From: Ceriagrion tenellum
Lineage: Eukaryota; Arthropoda; Insecta; Odonata; Coenagrionidae
DNA length: 64,000 nt
Direction of reading: 5' to 3'
Assembly: GCA_963169105.1 (NCBI GenBank)
Contig: OY720634.1
Location: 118,208,430-118,272,429, forward strand
In this document: piece after piece, positions 46,824 to 57,782 of the stretch
How the letters are laid out: each line of letters begins with the position of its first letter
Position numbering within the stretch: position 1 is the first letter of the stretch
The notes under the pieces: model-generated
Seen by the model: the letters and a program-made list of their open reading frames with translations, nothing else
Databases searched by the model: none
What the model was told of the DNA's origin: nothing
Position numbers and translations under genes: made by a program

Positions 46824-47339
46824 TGACTGTTCCTTTTTTCGGGATTCATTCCGCGATGTATGTTTTAAGAAAACAACAGTATTTCGCTGGTCCTCCTGCC
46901 AGCTTCATCAGGTTAACTGAACTGACTTCTTAGTCTCGCTCGTCTTTATATATATGAGTCTGGACTCCCATTGTTGCCGGAATTTAAATTTGAAAAAAAT
47001 CGTTTTAGACTGCTGCTCAACTTGTAACCGTCTTCCCGGTTGACGTTCTCCGGTCTCTTTGCAATTTCTATCGCCTCCCTGATTAATCTTAGGTAATAGC
47101 GTATTTCCCTAGACATTAATCTTGTCTCCTCAAAGTTGAAATTATGAGTGGGGCCGCTGAGATGGTGTTCGGCTATTGCAGAAATGCAGTAATTATTATT
47201 TTTAATTGCCCGTTGATGCTCTTGGAGGCGTATTTTTAGGGCTCTGCATGTCTGGCCTACATATGAAAGTCCACAGCTGCACAAAACTTCCTATATTACT
47301 CCGTATAGGTTCCGTGGAAGCGGGTCTTTGGCTTTCAGG
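46824..47339 (-). mobile_element. Penelope-like element 3' part with GIY-YIG domain
   Basis: The minus frame 46946-47284 encodes CSCGLSYVGQTCRALKIRLQ, EHQRAI, NYCISAIAEHHLSGPTHNF and REAIEIAKRPENVNREDGYK, a GIY-YIG endonuclease of the Penelope type. Just upstream the frame continues past an in-frame TAG as PLPRNLYGVI. The 3' UTR extends to 46824 and contains CCTGATGAAGCTGG...CCAGCGAAA (46882-46912, minus). The RT domain is absent through 5' truncation. Its last 262 bases are mirrored by 47340-47605. Confidence 0.85.
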
Positions 47340-47605
47340 TAATCAGGGAGGCTATAGAAATTGCAAAGAGACCGGAGAACGTCAACCGAGAAGACGGTTA
47401 CAAGTTGAGTGGCAGTCTAAAACGAATTTTTTCAAATTTAAATTCCGGCACCAATGGGAGTCCAGACTCATATATATATATATAGACGAGCGAGACTAAG
47501 AAGTCAGTTCAGTTAACCTGATGAAGCTGGCAGGAGGACCAGCGAAATATTGTTGTTTTCTTAAAACATACATCGCGGAATGAATCCCAAAAAAAGGAAC
47601 AGTCA
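47340..47605 (+). mobile_element. Penelope-like element 3' end, inverted copy
   Basis: This is a near-identical inverted copy of 46824-47085. It holds the last ~40 codons (IREAIEIAKRPENVNREDGY, then SLKRIFSNLNSG in frame) and the same UTR with CCTGATGAAGCTGG...CCAGCGAAA at 47517-47547. The two copies lie head to head with their 3' ends outward. Confidence 0.85.
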
Positions 47606-48317
47606 ACACTGCATCCGCGGAAGCCTACGAGCTAATTTAATAGTAAACCTGATAAAATAATGAGTTCAGAAAAAATTAATGTAACTAATTGAATTCAATT
47701 GTTTCATAAAAGAATCATCGAGCATTATAATTTAGTATTAAGTTCTATTACCTTACAAACACCACGTACACGGCAGTTCATACCACAATGAGCGTCTCAA
47801 TCATTTTGTGAGTTAACCGATTGAGGAGAGTCCTGCACTCAGCGAGATGGCATATAGACCGCGCTTTCGTATGGTATCTTGCGGTTATCCCTCTCTCTAA
47901 TAGATGGGGAAATATCAAATGACAGAGAATGGCACCTTGACGCACAAAATTGAAGAGTGCTGAAAATGATCCTCCGAAAATGGGCATCGCCAACGACTAG
48001 TCCATAAATTTTCTGACTATAACTGTGCTTTTTATTGATATTATTTTAATGCTTGTACTTCCGTTTTTTTACGTTGAAACAAGGCGCTGAAAACAGACAT
48101 GATTATCGATGTAGCTCGGAGGTCGCAAGAATGACCAAGTTGACGAGAATATTCTTGAACTTGTCACCTTTCTGGCCCTGATTATTAATTTTCTACGAAT
48201 AATAAACTAATTAAGGCTTTGTTCGAAATCTGGCTTTGATACTCTTTGATAAAAAAAACCCACCTGACAATACTGACATCTTATCTACAAATTTAGTCAT
48301 GCTTGGATTCAAAACCG
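47606..48317. other. no recognisable gene
   Basis: No gene, RNA or element can be supported. Confidence 0.5.
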
Positions 48318-49002
48318 AGGGAGGAGTAAACATAAAATCTTCAAAAAACATCTTGAAATTACCTTAACTTAAGATATATCGTGGGGAACACACATACAAA
48401 ACATATGCGGCACAGCATTAAAGAAACTAGGTTTTGTTAAGCGTATAATAGGAAGGTCATCGGATGAAAAAGTAAAAGAGAGATGATACTTCCCACTGGT
48501 TATGCCTCACCTCGAATATGCCAAGAGCATGTGGGACGCGGGTCATAAAGATTTAACCAAAAAATTACCTAAGTGCAAAAGAAAGCAGCGCGCTACGTTA
48601 AAAACTGCTACAACATATAGTGTTACACAACTGTTAGAGGGATTAAGGTGGCAGTCCCCAGAGACTCGGAGGCTGCACGCTAGGCTTAGGCTGCTTGATG
48701 AATTCAGAACTGATATTTTTCAGAGTGACACAAAGAATATTATCATGACGCTTCACTACATTTCTAGGGCTGACAGATGCGATAAAATAAGAGAGATACT
48801 CTGCCGAACAGATAGGTACAAAAACTCGTTCTTTCCGCGCACAATAAGCGACCACAATAGAAACTGAGCTCCTCCAAACACACTCTCATAGGACATGTCA
48901 CCATTTAACCTCCAAAACTTTTACATCTTTACACGGCTGGTGACCTACCACCCCCTGTCACACGCCCAAGCGTCGGCTCGCGGGGTAGTATGTAGATGTA
49001 GA
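48318..49002 (+). mobile_element. LINE 3' end, family A
   Basis: The 5' edge is in the RT thumb (GVNIKSS.., as at 34170) with many stops. The frame 48502-48867 is open: MPHLEYAKSMWDAGHKDLTK, then VTQLLEGLRWQSPETRRLHA and CRTDRYKNSFFPRTISDHNR. The UTR ends CACCCCCTGTCACACGCCCA..GGGGTAGTATGTAGATGTAG. It is co-linear with 34100-34824 and 26665-27176. Confidence 0.85.
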
Positions 49003-52000
49003 AATATAAGTATCCATTTACCTCTGAAAGCTAAGATGTACAAAATTTGGCCCAAAATAATTAGAAATACAACTATAATTTTACCGAAATAAGAAACCTC
49101 TCTCTCCAAACACCGATGGGTCGTTTTATTTTTAGCATTTTTCAGTAGATCGAAATTAGATAATCTTGAAATGCAATCATTTTAAAGGTAAAAGCGCATT
49201 TCATTAACGGACAGCATTCGACTGTTACTGCTTGCTGAAAATAAAATGACAGCTATGAGACTAAAGTTCCATCAAAATTTTGCAATCAGCAAACTCTCAC
49301 AAATTCTAGAATAGCATTTCCATAGTATTCTGACAGAGCCACTCCATACTTGTAATATATTGATACATTCTGGGCGGTGCTTGTTTTTCCAGGATTTGTA
49401 AATCAACCAGTATATTTGAAAACAGGGTTTTGACGATGAAAAACATCGAACAAGGAGAGGAGGATAAATGGAATGAGGTGTGATTAGGTATGAAGAAACA
49501 TGAAGAATTGAGTTGGAAGAATTGATATCCTGAAAGTATATGATGACCACGTAAAGTACAAAAGATGGCGACAACACAGATGCAGATATATCAGCAAATC
49601 CATTACAGCCATGTTTTAATCGAAAACGAAATAATCTGACGCTCGAGGAACAATAATTAACCTAAGGCTTTTTAACAGGATCCCAAATGGAAATGTTCGT
49701 AGGAGAGGGAAATAAAGATTTTAAATTGGAAGAGGAAGTAATGGAGTCATTGGGGAAATATGAAGAGAGCAGATAGTGTATCGTTCGTTGGAGGTTATGA
49801 GAGAACCACTAAGTACAGAACAGGGCACGTTGAGTTATTTTGAACGACTTAAAAGAGACGTGGAATGTACGAAGGATCCGATAGGAAAAATAAAAAGAGA
49901 AAAAACAGAGAATTGGGATGGATAAAGTACTTGTATTCAAAGAGAAAACACCTTAACAAGTTCCATGTTTGACTTTAACCTCGCGAACGGTGGCGATAAG
50001 CGAACGCATTGGACCGCTTCAGCGCCATGATGTCCGACACTCCGAAAGAACACGTTCCATTAAAACCCTCCACAGCGGAGAATATCTTGGAGGCTATAAT
50101 ATCAATTGGAGGCTATAATGGTTAATAATCTAATGAGTAATAATAATATGATTTAGTTTTGAGAAAAAGAAAACTTTCGTACGAAAAGTTTAAATTATAG
50201 CGCCATCAACAGGTAATACCTGAAGCTAGTCGTTTCATAGTTTTATTTTTCTGGGAAGAAAAGTTATTTCTTTTCATTAACCTCAACGTAGCCTGATACC
50301 ACCAAATTTCACCAGCCTCCAACAGTTGTTGACAAAACTTCCTCAATTTTCTCGGACGTAGTGACAAAGGAAGAGATTTTCTCCCAGAAAAATGTCGTGA
50401 AATTCTGAGAAGATGAGCTCGAAAATATAGCCAGAAGTCAGTAGACGTCAATTGGTCAAATAACAGAAAGAGGAGGCGAAGGGAGAGCGGGAAGTAGAAG
50501 TGAGGTGAGAGAGCAAATGGAAAGGGAGCCACATGAGGGTACGGTTCAAAACAAGACATGTGAAGAGGACTTGAAGAGACACGTCTTATTCAGGCTGTGA
50601 TCGCTGGCCTCGACGTCTCACCAACGAGTCTTTCGGACCTATTCATACGGCAGTCGCTGAGTTTTCGGCCAGCGTGAAGTGTAAGGAATACCTCCGACCG
50701 GAATGATTTGAATGGGACAAAATAATCTCGCTCACATTGTACCGACTAGTCTTCGTCTATTTTTGGACACAGGGAGAAACGATTGCCGCATTAGGCGGGG
50801 GGACGAAAGCAAAATAAAGGGACATTGTTGCGATATAGACAAACAGGAATTCCATGGACAGAGATCATGTTTAGCTCAAAAAGATGACCAGGTAAAACTG
50901 CTAAGTTTACCCTGTAATCAAGTAGATGGCGAGTCCAAAATATGCAATATCAAAATTCTAGTGGCACAGATAAATAAACTCGAGAACGAGAATTAGAATA
51001 CCGAGTGAAAAAAATTCCATCCCACATTTTTAAAAATCAGTGAAAATTTTTTATACATTCCGGATGCATTTCCAAGGGAAAATACCGAGGCACTATTTGG
51101 TTAATTTCAATTCACGGATAAGCATTTTTTATAAAATGACTGCATTAACAGCTTCATTAGGTATTCCACCAACTGATATTTAAAAATTAAATTTGCTAGT
51201 TGCATATCACAGATTTATTATAAACCGGAGTACAAGATGAAGGAAATAATTAATGCTCGGCAGATATTAAAAAAAATATCCTCGGATGGAACTTGGAATT
51301 TTGAATAGAAAGGTTACAATTAGTAAAACCTTTTAACTAAATATAACCATTTAAATTGAAACGCCAAGTCATTTCCACAGAAAGGCTATGAAATTCTGAG
51401 GAAATTCCCTCAAAAAGTGTTTCACTTTTTCGGTACGAATGTCCACAGAAATGCCAAGGTAATTCAGTAAAAATGCTTTACAGTGGCGCACAGGATTTTC
51501 TAACCGGGCAGATAAGAATATGGCACTATGAAATACCTTCCGATCGAAATTTGCACTCTCTGGCAAGTAAAGAGCGACTGGGAAGAGCACAAATAGACGA
51601 GAATATAATATAGCGACGGCCGTTAACGTCAATAGAAACCCCTGTTGCTAGAGATGTTATCTTAAGCGAGTATTCGAATAAGTCACTAGTGAAGATAGAA
51701 TAGGATTAACTCAATAACTAGCGTCTATCATACGAAGATGTAGAAATTTTTTTAAGAAGCGTGAAGTTTCTGCAATCATTACATCATACGAGCGATATGA
51801 GAATGTTTTCAAGACAAAAATTCGAAAGTACTCAGCCGGGCATCAATCGAATGAGACGACATACAAACACCGAGACCGAGAACCCAGGGCAAGTTGAAGA
51901 TTCGCGACGATCGCTGGTCGGGCACTGACACATTCGCTTCGGGGTTAGAAAACGGGGCGGCGCGATAATCAGTTCGGAGGCGAGCATCGTGAGGCCGGAC

Positions 52001-54114
52001 AATATAAGTGAGCCTCGTTACTCCATACCAGAAACTGGTTTGGGAGTCCGAGCTTGCCATTTGCCGCTCCACTTCCGTCAGACCCAAATCCAACATCCAA
52101 GGCGTTTGAAATTTTATGAAGATCCTATCTTGCGATATGTCTGCTCAGGGTGACGAACGTAAAACAGGATCGCACAAATAGAGCCGAAAGGATAATGGGC
52201 TCAACGGCATTACATATTAGAGAAAAAAATAGACGGAACCATGCGGTGCGATAGCGCTGTGGAATATTGAAGCCATTAAAATGAACAATCGCCCATATTT
52301 AAATTGATCAATTTTCGAAGTTATTTCGCTGAAAACATGGGTTAAATGCCAGTTGCAGAAACGACTCATATGCATTCTATAAAATTATGGGACCCATAAG
52401 CCATGGCAACCATTCAATAAGTGTTGCAGAAATTGGTTTCGTAGCTTATGGAATGGAGTTATGAGTTCCATAAGAAAGCAAGATGGTGGATGCGAAATGA
52501 ACAGCTTGGAGACTTAATTACTAGATAAAAGAATTGTTTTGAGACAGATGGCCATCTTATTTACTCTTACTGGCTAATTACCATGTGCATTAGCAATTAT
52601 TCATTGGCTTACATTCAACGTTCATAAATTTTATCCGGCGTTAGAAGATTAGATTAATTAGTCGAAGCTATTAACTATTAGTAACTAAGTTATGTAGCTA
52701 GTAGATGTGTTCCTACAATCCGAATATTTTATTGAGATCTATAACTTCATGGATCTCATAACTATTGATTACATAACTAAATGTTCTTGCAGCCGGCCAT
52801 CAGTCACGTAATTGTCGCGGTGCCATTATGAAAAATCTAGAAAAAAAACACGAAATGTAAACTATTTCCAAAGTAACTCTACATTATCATAAAATTCCTG
52901 GTCAAATGGAGCGCGATAGCCATATTATGCTGAGCAATTTTCGTAATACAAACCGATTTCACCTTCAAGCGTTATGATGCCATCATCTCCCTCCTTTAAA
53001 AATGAATGGCACGAATACTTACATTCACGAAGACGTGGAAACTGCCACTGAGATACGTTTGATTTTCTAAACATGTACTTTTCAAATAACTTTCTACATT
53101 AAATTATACACGTCCAAGGAAAACATTATTAATATACTGCATCAACTGACAAGCAAAAGCATTACCGATTCCTATCAGATCTTTGGAGGGAAGAGGGTCC
53201 TATCCTGTGGTTACCCAACACTTGGAGGAGCCATATTCTTTTTTTCTTCCATTAATTCATAAATTCAAAAATTTATTGAATAGCAGAAAATAGTTATTGT
53301 TCTATGGATGCCAAATATTGCATCTTCAGATGTCATATACCACTGTAAACTGATGTTTAAGATCAGTGGCTTTCCCAGCTTATGTTGTTCTTTACTTCAT
53401 TGATGATCCACCCGGTGGATATCCCAAACAGAACTTGATTATACGTTTCAATTTATCACTTTAGGTTCTCGGTTCCTTTTGATTATAAGGTCTAACACTA
53501 AATGTGTAAAATGGGATTGCCTTCTCTTTAATAGGATTTCTCAATCAATGGGATAATTCCACTCCCTCCAGAGGATGGAGTAACAACTGCATATTAGGCT
53601 AACATTGGCTGTAAACTATTTCCGCACAAACTTCCATTTTTAGCGACTAATTCGTTCACAATTTTACATGGACCATGGGATGGAATGATTGAGGGTGGTA
53701 ACTCTCAAGGAAAGCTTAAATAATCTAAGTGATTGATAACTCCTGCCCTGTAATATTGCGGAAAATAGATATGTTAAGTGTCACAACTCAAGGATGGAAT
53801 ACAAAATAAATTATTTGGGCATAGGAAAACTCGGAACATTAGTATTCTCAAAGCGGATAAAATCGTATTCAGATTCCCTAGTTCCTCCAACTGATATATC
53901 AGGTTTATCCCCAAATGAGATAATTATTGGTAAAGAAAATGAAGATAAATACCCGGTGAAGTTTTGTAACTCATAAAAATATTCTGTAGATTATCATAAC
54001 CCACGGAAGACTGGTAATCGAATCGGAAGAACAAGGATGAGGTAAATGGCCACGAAATATCGATTAGGGGTAACTCTCCGGTTAACATTTATATTACTTT
54101 ACTATTGCTCTCAC
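49003..54114. other. 5.1 kb without a recognisable gene
   Basis: No transposase, RT or host domain was recognised. The GC-richer patch at 51810-52100 carries a 95-codon minus frame (MLDLGLTEVERQMASSDSQT..., stop-free) that could be coding, but I cannot identify it. Frames at 50206-50559 minus and 50712-50996 plus also lack motifs. Confidence 0.45.
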
Positions 54115-54505
54115 CAGAAACAAAATGCAGATGAATTCTTAGGTAATAAATGGTACAGCGTCGATGAAATTCCCAGAATACAAGAAATTTTGGTCAATAT
54201 TAATTTAAAGCTTTGACTATAGCTGATTGAGAATGAAGGAGTGAAAAAATATAATACGAAAAAGCTATCCGTTGAAAAAAGATGGATAGGGCATAACCTG
54301 AAATAAAATGGGTTGGTATAAAATAAAACTAACGGAAAAATAGAGGGAAATGTCCGAAGAAGAATAAAGAGGGATAAATATGTGGACCAGATAAATAGGA
54401 ATGTAGGTACATAAGAAGTATTACTATGGAGTAAAGGAACTAGCATTCGATAGGGAAGGATGGAGGGTTGCAGAAAAGCAATCTTAGAATTGAAAGACCA
54501 ATGAG
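54115..54505 (+). pseudogene. degenerate non-LTR retrotransposon relic
   Basis: Plus-strand fragments NEGVKKYNTKKLSVEKRWIG, NGKIEGNVRRRIKRDKYVDQ and GRMEGCRKAILELK align in order with the C-terminus seen at 13245-13700 (RRTRWIGH, EGKI...RGRPRNKFMDQ, EGWRATVNQS). The 154-codon minus frame over it is antisense shadow. It is heavily decayed. Confidence 0.65.
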
Positions 54506-55439
54506 GATAACCCAATAACATCACGAAATAATCAACGGACGAGAATGAGACAGAGGTGAACGTCCCAACGTGCAAATCGACGATTTCTCATCAGCAGAAT
54601 AAGGATTATTGGCCATAGAATTGCATTCCCGAGTTCAAAGTAGCTAATCCAATGAGCAGTTTAAAAAAACCTGTAAGTTTCGAAACCACCTTTCCAATTG
54701 TCACCATAGGGACAAACAAGAATTAATTATTAACGGCAAGACTCTCAACTACTGCACTCTTTCAATTAGGTATTACCATCTATTTGCCATTCATCAATCA
54801 AAAAATACGACCCATATAGAAACGATACTTCTTCCAATGCGAGACATGAAATGCCCTCATCCCTAAATATTTGCTTTCCTTGAATAGTTTCCATCAGAAT
54901 CCCTTCCAATTTCCCGCCGTCATCGAATTTAATTTCATTTCGGAGTCACCATAACCACCGTTGACTTGGAGCCTAAACGGCTATGTCCCGTGAAAATTCT
55001 CCGCGGATTGTAGGCCATACCGTGATATGTACGAATCGGACCGCTTTCAATTCCTCTCCCCTTGCCCTCCAGCCACTCCACACTCGCGATGGCAAATATG
55101 CTTTTGCGCCACGTGAATATGGGAGAAGCGTTTTGAGTCCTCAAGATGAGCTGAATCACTGTGGTCTTTCGAAACAAACTTTCCACTTTGGACGCCGAGT
55201 ACGCTCTGCGGAAAACAAGGAGCCAACGCTTGGTTTAACTGGGGCGAATAAATATTGCAGCGACGACTAAGAAGGAATAGATTTTGAATTCGAGGACAGA
55301 TGTAAAAATTTTACCCTAAATCAGAGGAAATTTTCGGCCACAGTTTCATTTGTGAATTGACCAGGTTTCAGAAGTCTGGATGACGAAGTCACAAAAAAGA
55401 ATAGTTAATTAGGATAAAATGGACAGTGGGTGTCACTAA
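54506..55439. other. no recognisable gene
   Basis: A 95-codon plus frame at 54983-55270 (MSRENSPRIVGHTVICTNRT...) is open in moderately GC-rich DNA, but no domain is recognised. It could be an exon or chance. Confidence 0.45.
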
Positions 55440-55720
55440 TAAAGAAGACCTAGGACATCTTGAGGAAAATATTTTTCAAGAAAACAGTGATTAGAAGAAA
55501 ATACAAACGTAATGGCCACATTCTGCGACATAGAGATTTTTGAAAAAAATAATGAAAAGAGCAATAAATGATAGGAATATCCTGCGGAAGACCCAGGGTG
55601 GCAATTAGTGAGGAATATTACTACAAGGAAAGTTAATATAATAACCCAAGGGATCAGCTGAAAATATAAAGAAATGGAGAGTTACAGCCATCGGTTTATG
55701 CCTTCCGACTATGATGACCG
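55440..55720 (+). pseudogene. probable non-LTR retrotransposon relic
   Basis: Fragments RRKYKRNGHILRHRDF and, after frame changes, segments around CGRPRV resemble the WIGH.LRH ... RGRPR tail of the 13245-13700 family. Very degraded. Confidence 0.4.
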
Positions 55721-55929
55721 TAAGAAAAAGCCCAATTCTTCCAGAGAGGAAAAATAAATAAGTTTTTGTCACCATTCAGTAAACAAGACGGTACTCTCAT
55801 TTGGAATTAATTTTTCAATTTAAAATAAATCGCAAAAATTGCACGATAAATATCACTCATTAATTTATGCGACACCTTAAGACGTTTTCAAACCAGGCTT
55901 TGGATAGAAAATATGCAGTGAATACTCTA

Positions 55930-57100
55930 ATGTTGCTTCATGAGGCAAAGATGTTAGAAGTATTTTGAAATTATATTATCAATGTGTAAATTGTGCAAAA
56001 AGAGATGTTATTTTCTGTGACAAATGTATTTTGATAGAACAGGTTAGTCAAATTAAGTACTTGGGCTTATACATTGATCAAAATTGTAAATGGAAGATTC
56101 ATATAAATAAGTTAAAATCAGAAATGATTTCTATGGTAAGAAAATTCTACTTCCTCAGAAACATTTGCCCTGAAAAAGTATTGAGGATGGTGTATTATGC
56201 TCTTGTCAACTCTAGACTGCAATATGGAATTACTTGCTGGGGTGGAGCATACTTTACCACCATTAAACCTTTACTGGTGGCACAAAAAAGGGTTGTCAGG
56301 GTTATTACGCGGTCGTCAAGAAAAAGCCACGCATTCCCTCTTTTTAGAAAACTAAATATACTGCCATTAAGGCACTTATTCATTTATAAAGTGCTAAGAG
56401 TCTTTTATAATCGTGGCGGAGAAAAGGCCAAACCAAAAAAATATTTCATTAGACTTGAGACAGGCTTTAAAATACCTAGGCCAAAGAACGAAATTTTTCG
56501 TCATTCGTATCTATATCTGGGGCCAAAACTTTTTCGTACTCTGCCAAAGGATGTGGCAATGAAAAACACAGAATCGGGATTTGATTCAGCTGTTAAAAAA
56601 TGGTTAATGTGTCACGAGGAAGTAGAGTCTTTGTTTCTAAAGATTTTATAAAAATGTATTAGGAATGTTAATTACTAAAATTGGGGTTGTGTTTGATTTG
56701 AGATTGTTTACTGTCAACTTAATTCATCTATTATATGTTGTATATGCATTTTTGTTTCCTAAATATAAGTTTTCGTTGAACTGTGTAAATGATTATTATT
56801 GCTCAAGTTATTGTAAAAACTCAAGGTATAATGAACGCGTAATAACTTGAATTTTTCATTTTTCATTTATTTATATGAATGCACAATAAGGTATAGAAGC
56901 ACTAGAAAATTTTTGAGAAAATGTGTTTGATAACGGATCAGCACCAGCTCTGCCACAAAAACTTTCAGATGATGGTAACCCCAAATCAGGTAGTTCCTCT
57001 AGGGTACCCATGTTCCTATACTTTGTATAAATAACCAAAGGTACACACATATGAATGGAATAAAGAATTATTATTATTATATTATTATTATTATTTTTAA
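55930..57100 (+). mobile_element. 5'-truncated LINE of a third family, with ATT tail
   Basis: A 228-codon open C-terminus (55965-56651) is followed by about 400 bases of 3' UTR and an (ATT)n tail at 57067-57100, the simple-repeat tail expected of a LINE. The left boundary is approximate. Confidence 0.8.
55965..56651 (+). pseudogene. non-LTR reverse transcriptase, C-terminal fragment
   Basis: The frame reads VSQIKYLGLYIDQNCKWKIH (residues ~26-45, the thumb region after the palm), then VLRMVYYALVNSRLQYGITC and WGGAYFTTIKPLLVAQKRVV (~75-115). SHAFPLFRKLNILPLRHLFI (~121-140) and a C-terminal AVKKWL segment follow. This is the post-catalytic part of a LINE reverse transcriptase; the palm with the YADD box is missing by 5' truncation. 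The frame is uninterrupted for 228 codons, so the insertion is relatively young. It differs in sequence from families A and B (no LEGLRW or CRTDR block). Confidence 0.88.
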
Positions 57101-57631
57101 AATGATATCAAATGAATGACATTCACGCAACGATCCCATTCCAGACAAAAAATTTGCGCCATTTATCAGTTAACAGTTTATACGCTGCGTGCGTCGAAAT
57201 TTTATTATACGAAAATATTTTAGATATTTACAGCTGGGGAGGCTACGGCAAATATTCATTTTCCTTCTTAGTTTCCTATTTTCCGACATAAAGTAACTTA
57301 AGTAAATGTATGTAAGTAGGCTAAATGCCTATCAGCCTTTTAACGCTCATTCATTATATGCGGCTTAAATAAGGCATCAGAATGGATACAAGCAAGGCCG
57401 ATTTACTAAGGACTCGGGTCACTTATCCTGGTGGTACAGAATGCAACCACTGCCACTTTGGGTGCTTAATTACTTTCAGTGATTAAAATCAGTTGAGAAA
57501 AAAATATGGCCGAGTAGACATTCATGATGTATGCAATTAACTTGCAAATAACTAAGTGCAAAATTCGTTCTATCTCATCTCAATCTTACACATTGAGTTG
57601 ATGTAAAAAATGCAATGTTTGGGGTACTCAC
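57101..57631. other. no recognisable gene
   Basis: AT-rich DNA downstream of the LINE tail. If the exon at 57632-57782 is real, this is intron. Confidence 0.4.
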
Positions 57632-57782
57632 ACACCCTTTCCATGTGAAGTTATTGGTTGTAAACTTATCATACATGGAGGATTTGAACTCCACCACAAT
57701 AGCTCCTGACATAAGGAACATGAATCCAACCACCGCGGCAACTGCATATTGCAGTAATTCATATGGCAAAAATGGTAGATCC
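57632..57782 (-). CDS. candidate host-gene exon with a membrane segment
   Basis: On the minus strand an AG (57783-57784, after TTTCCAAATT) is followed by a 151-base stop-free stretch that ends at a consensus donor GTGAGT (57626-57631). After one leading base it encodes exactly 50 codons: NLPFLPYELLQYAVAAVVGF, then MFLMSGAIVVEFKSSMYDKF and TTNNFTWKGC. Residues ~11-31 form a convincing hydrophobic membrane span followed by a polar segment. The codons look protein-like and the span is not part of any repeat here. I cannot name the protein; a multi-pass membrane protein is the best guess. The polypyrimidine tract is weak and no neighbouring exon was identified. Confidence 0.35.

Noticed and set aside
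54111..54575. 154-codon hydrophobic minus-strand frame
   Set aside because: Antisense of the degenerate retrotransposon relic at 54115-54505.
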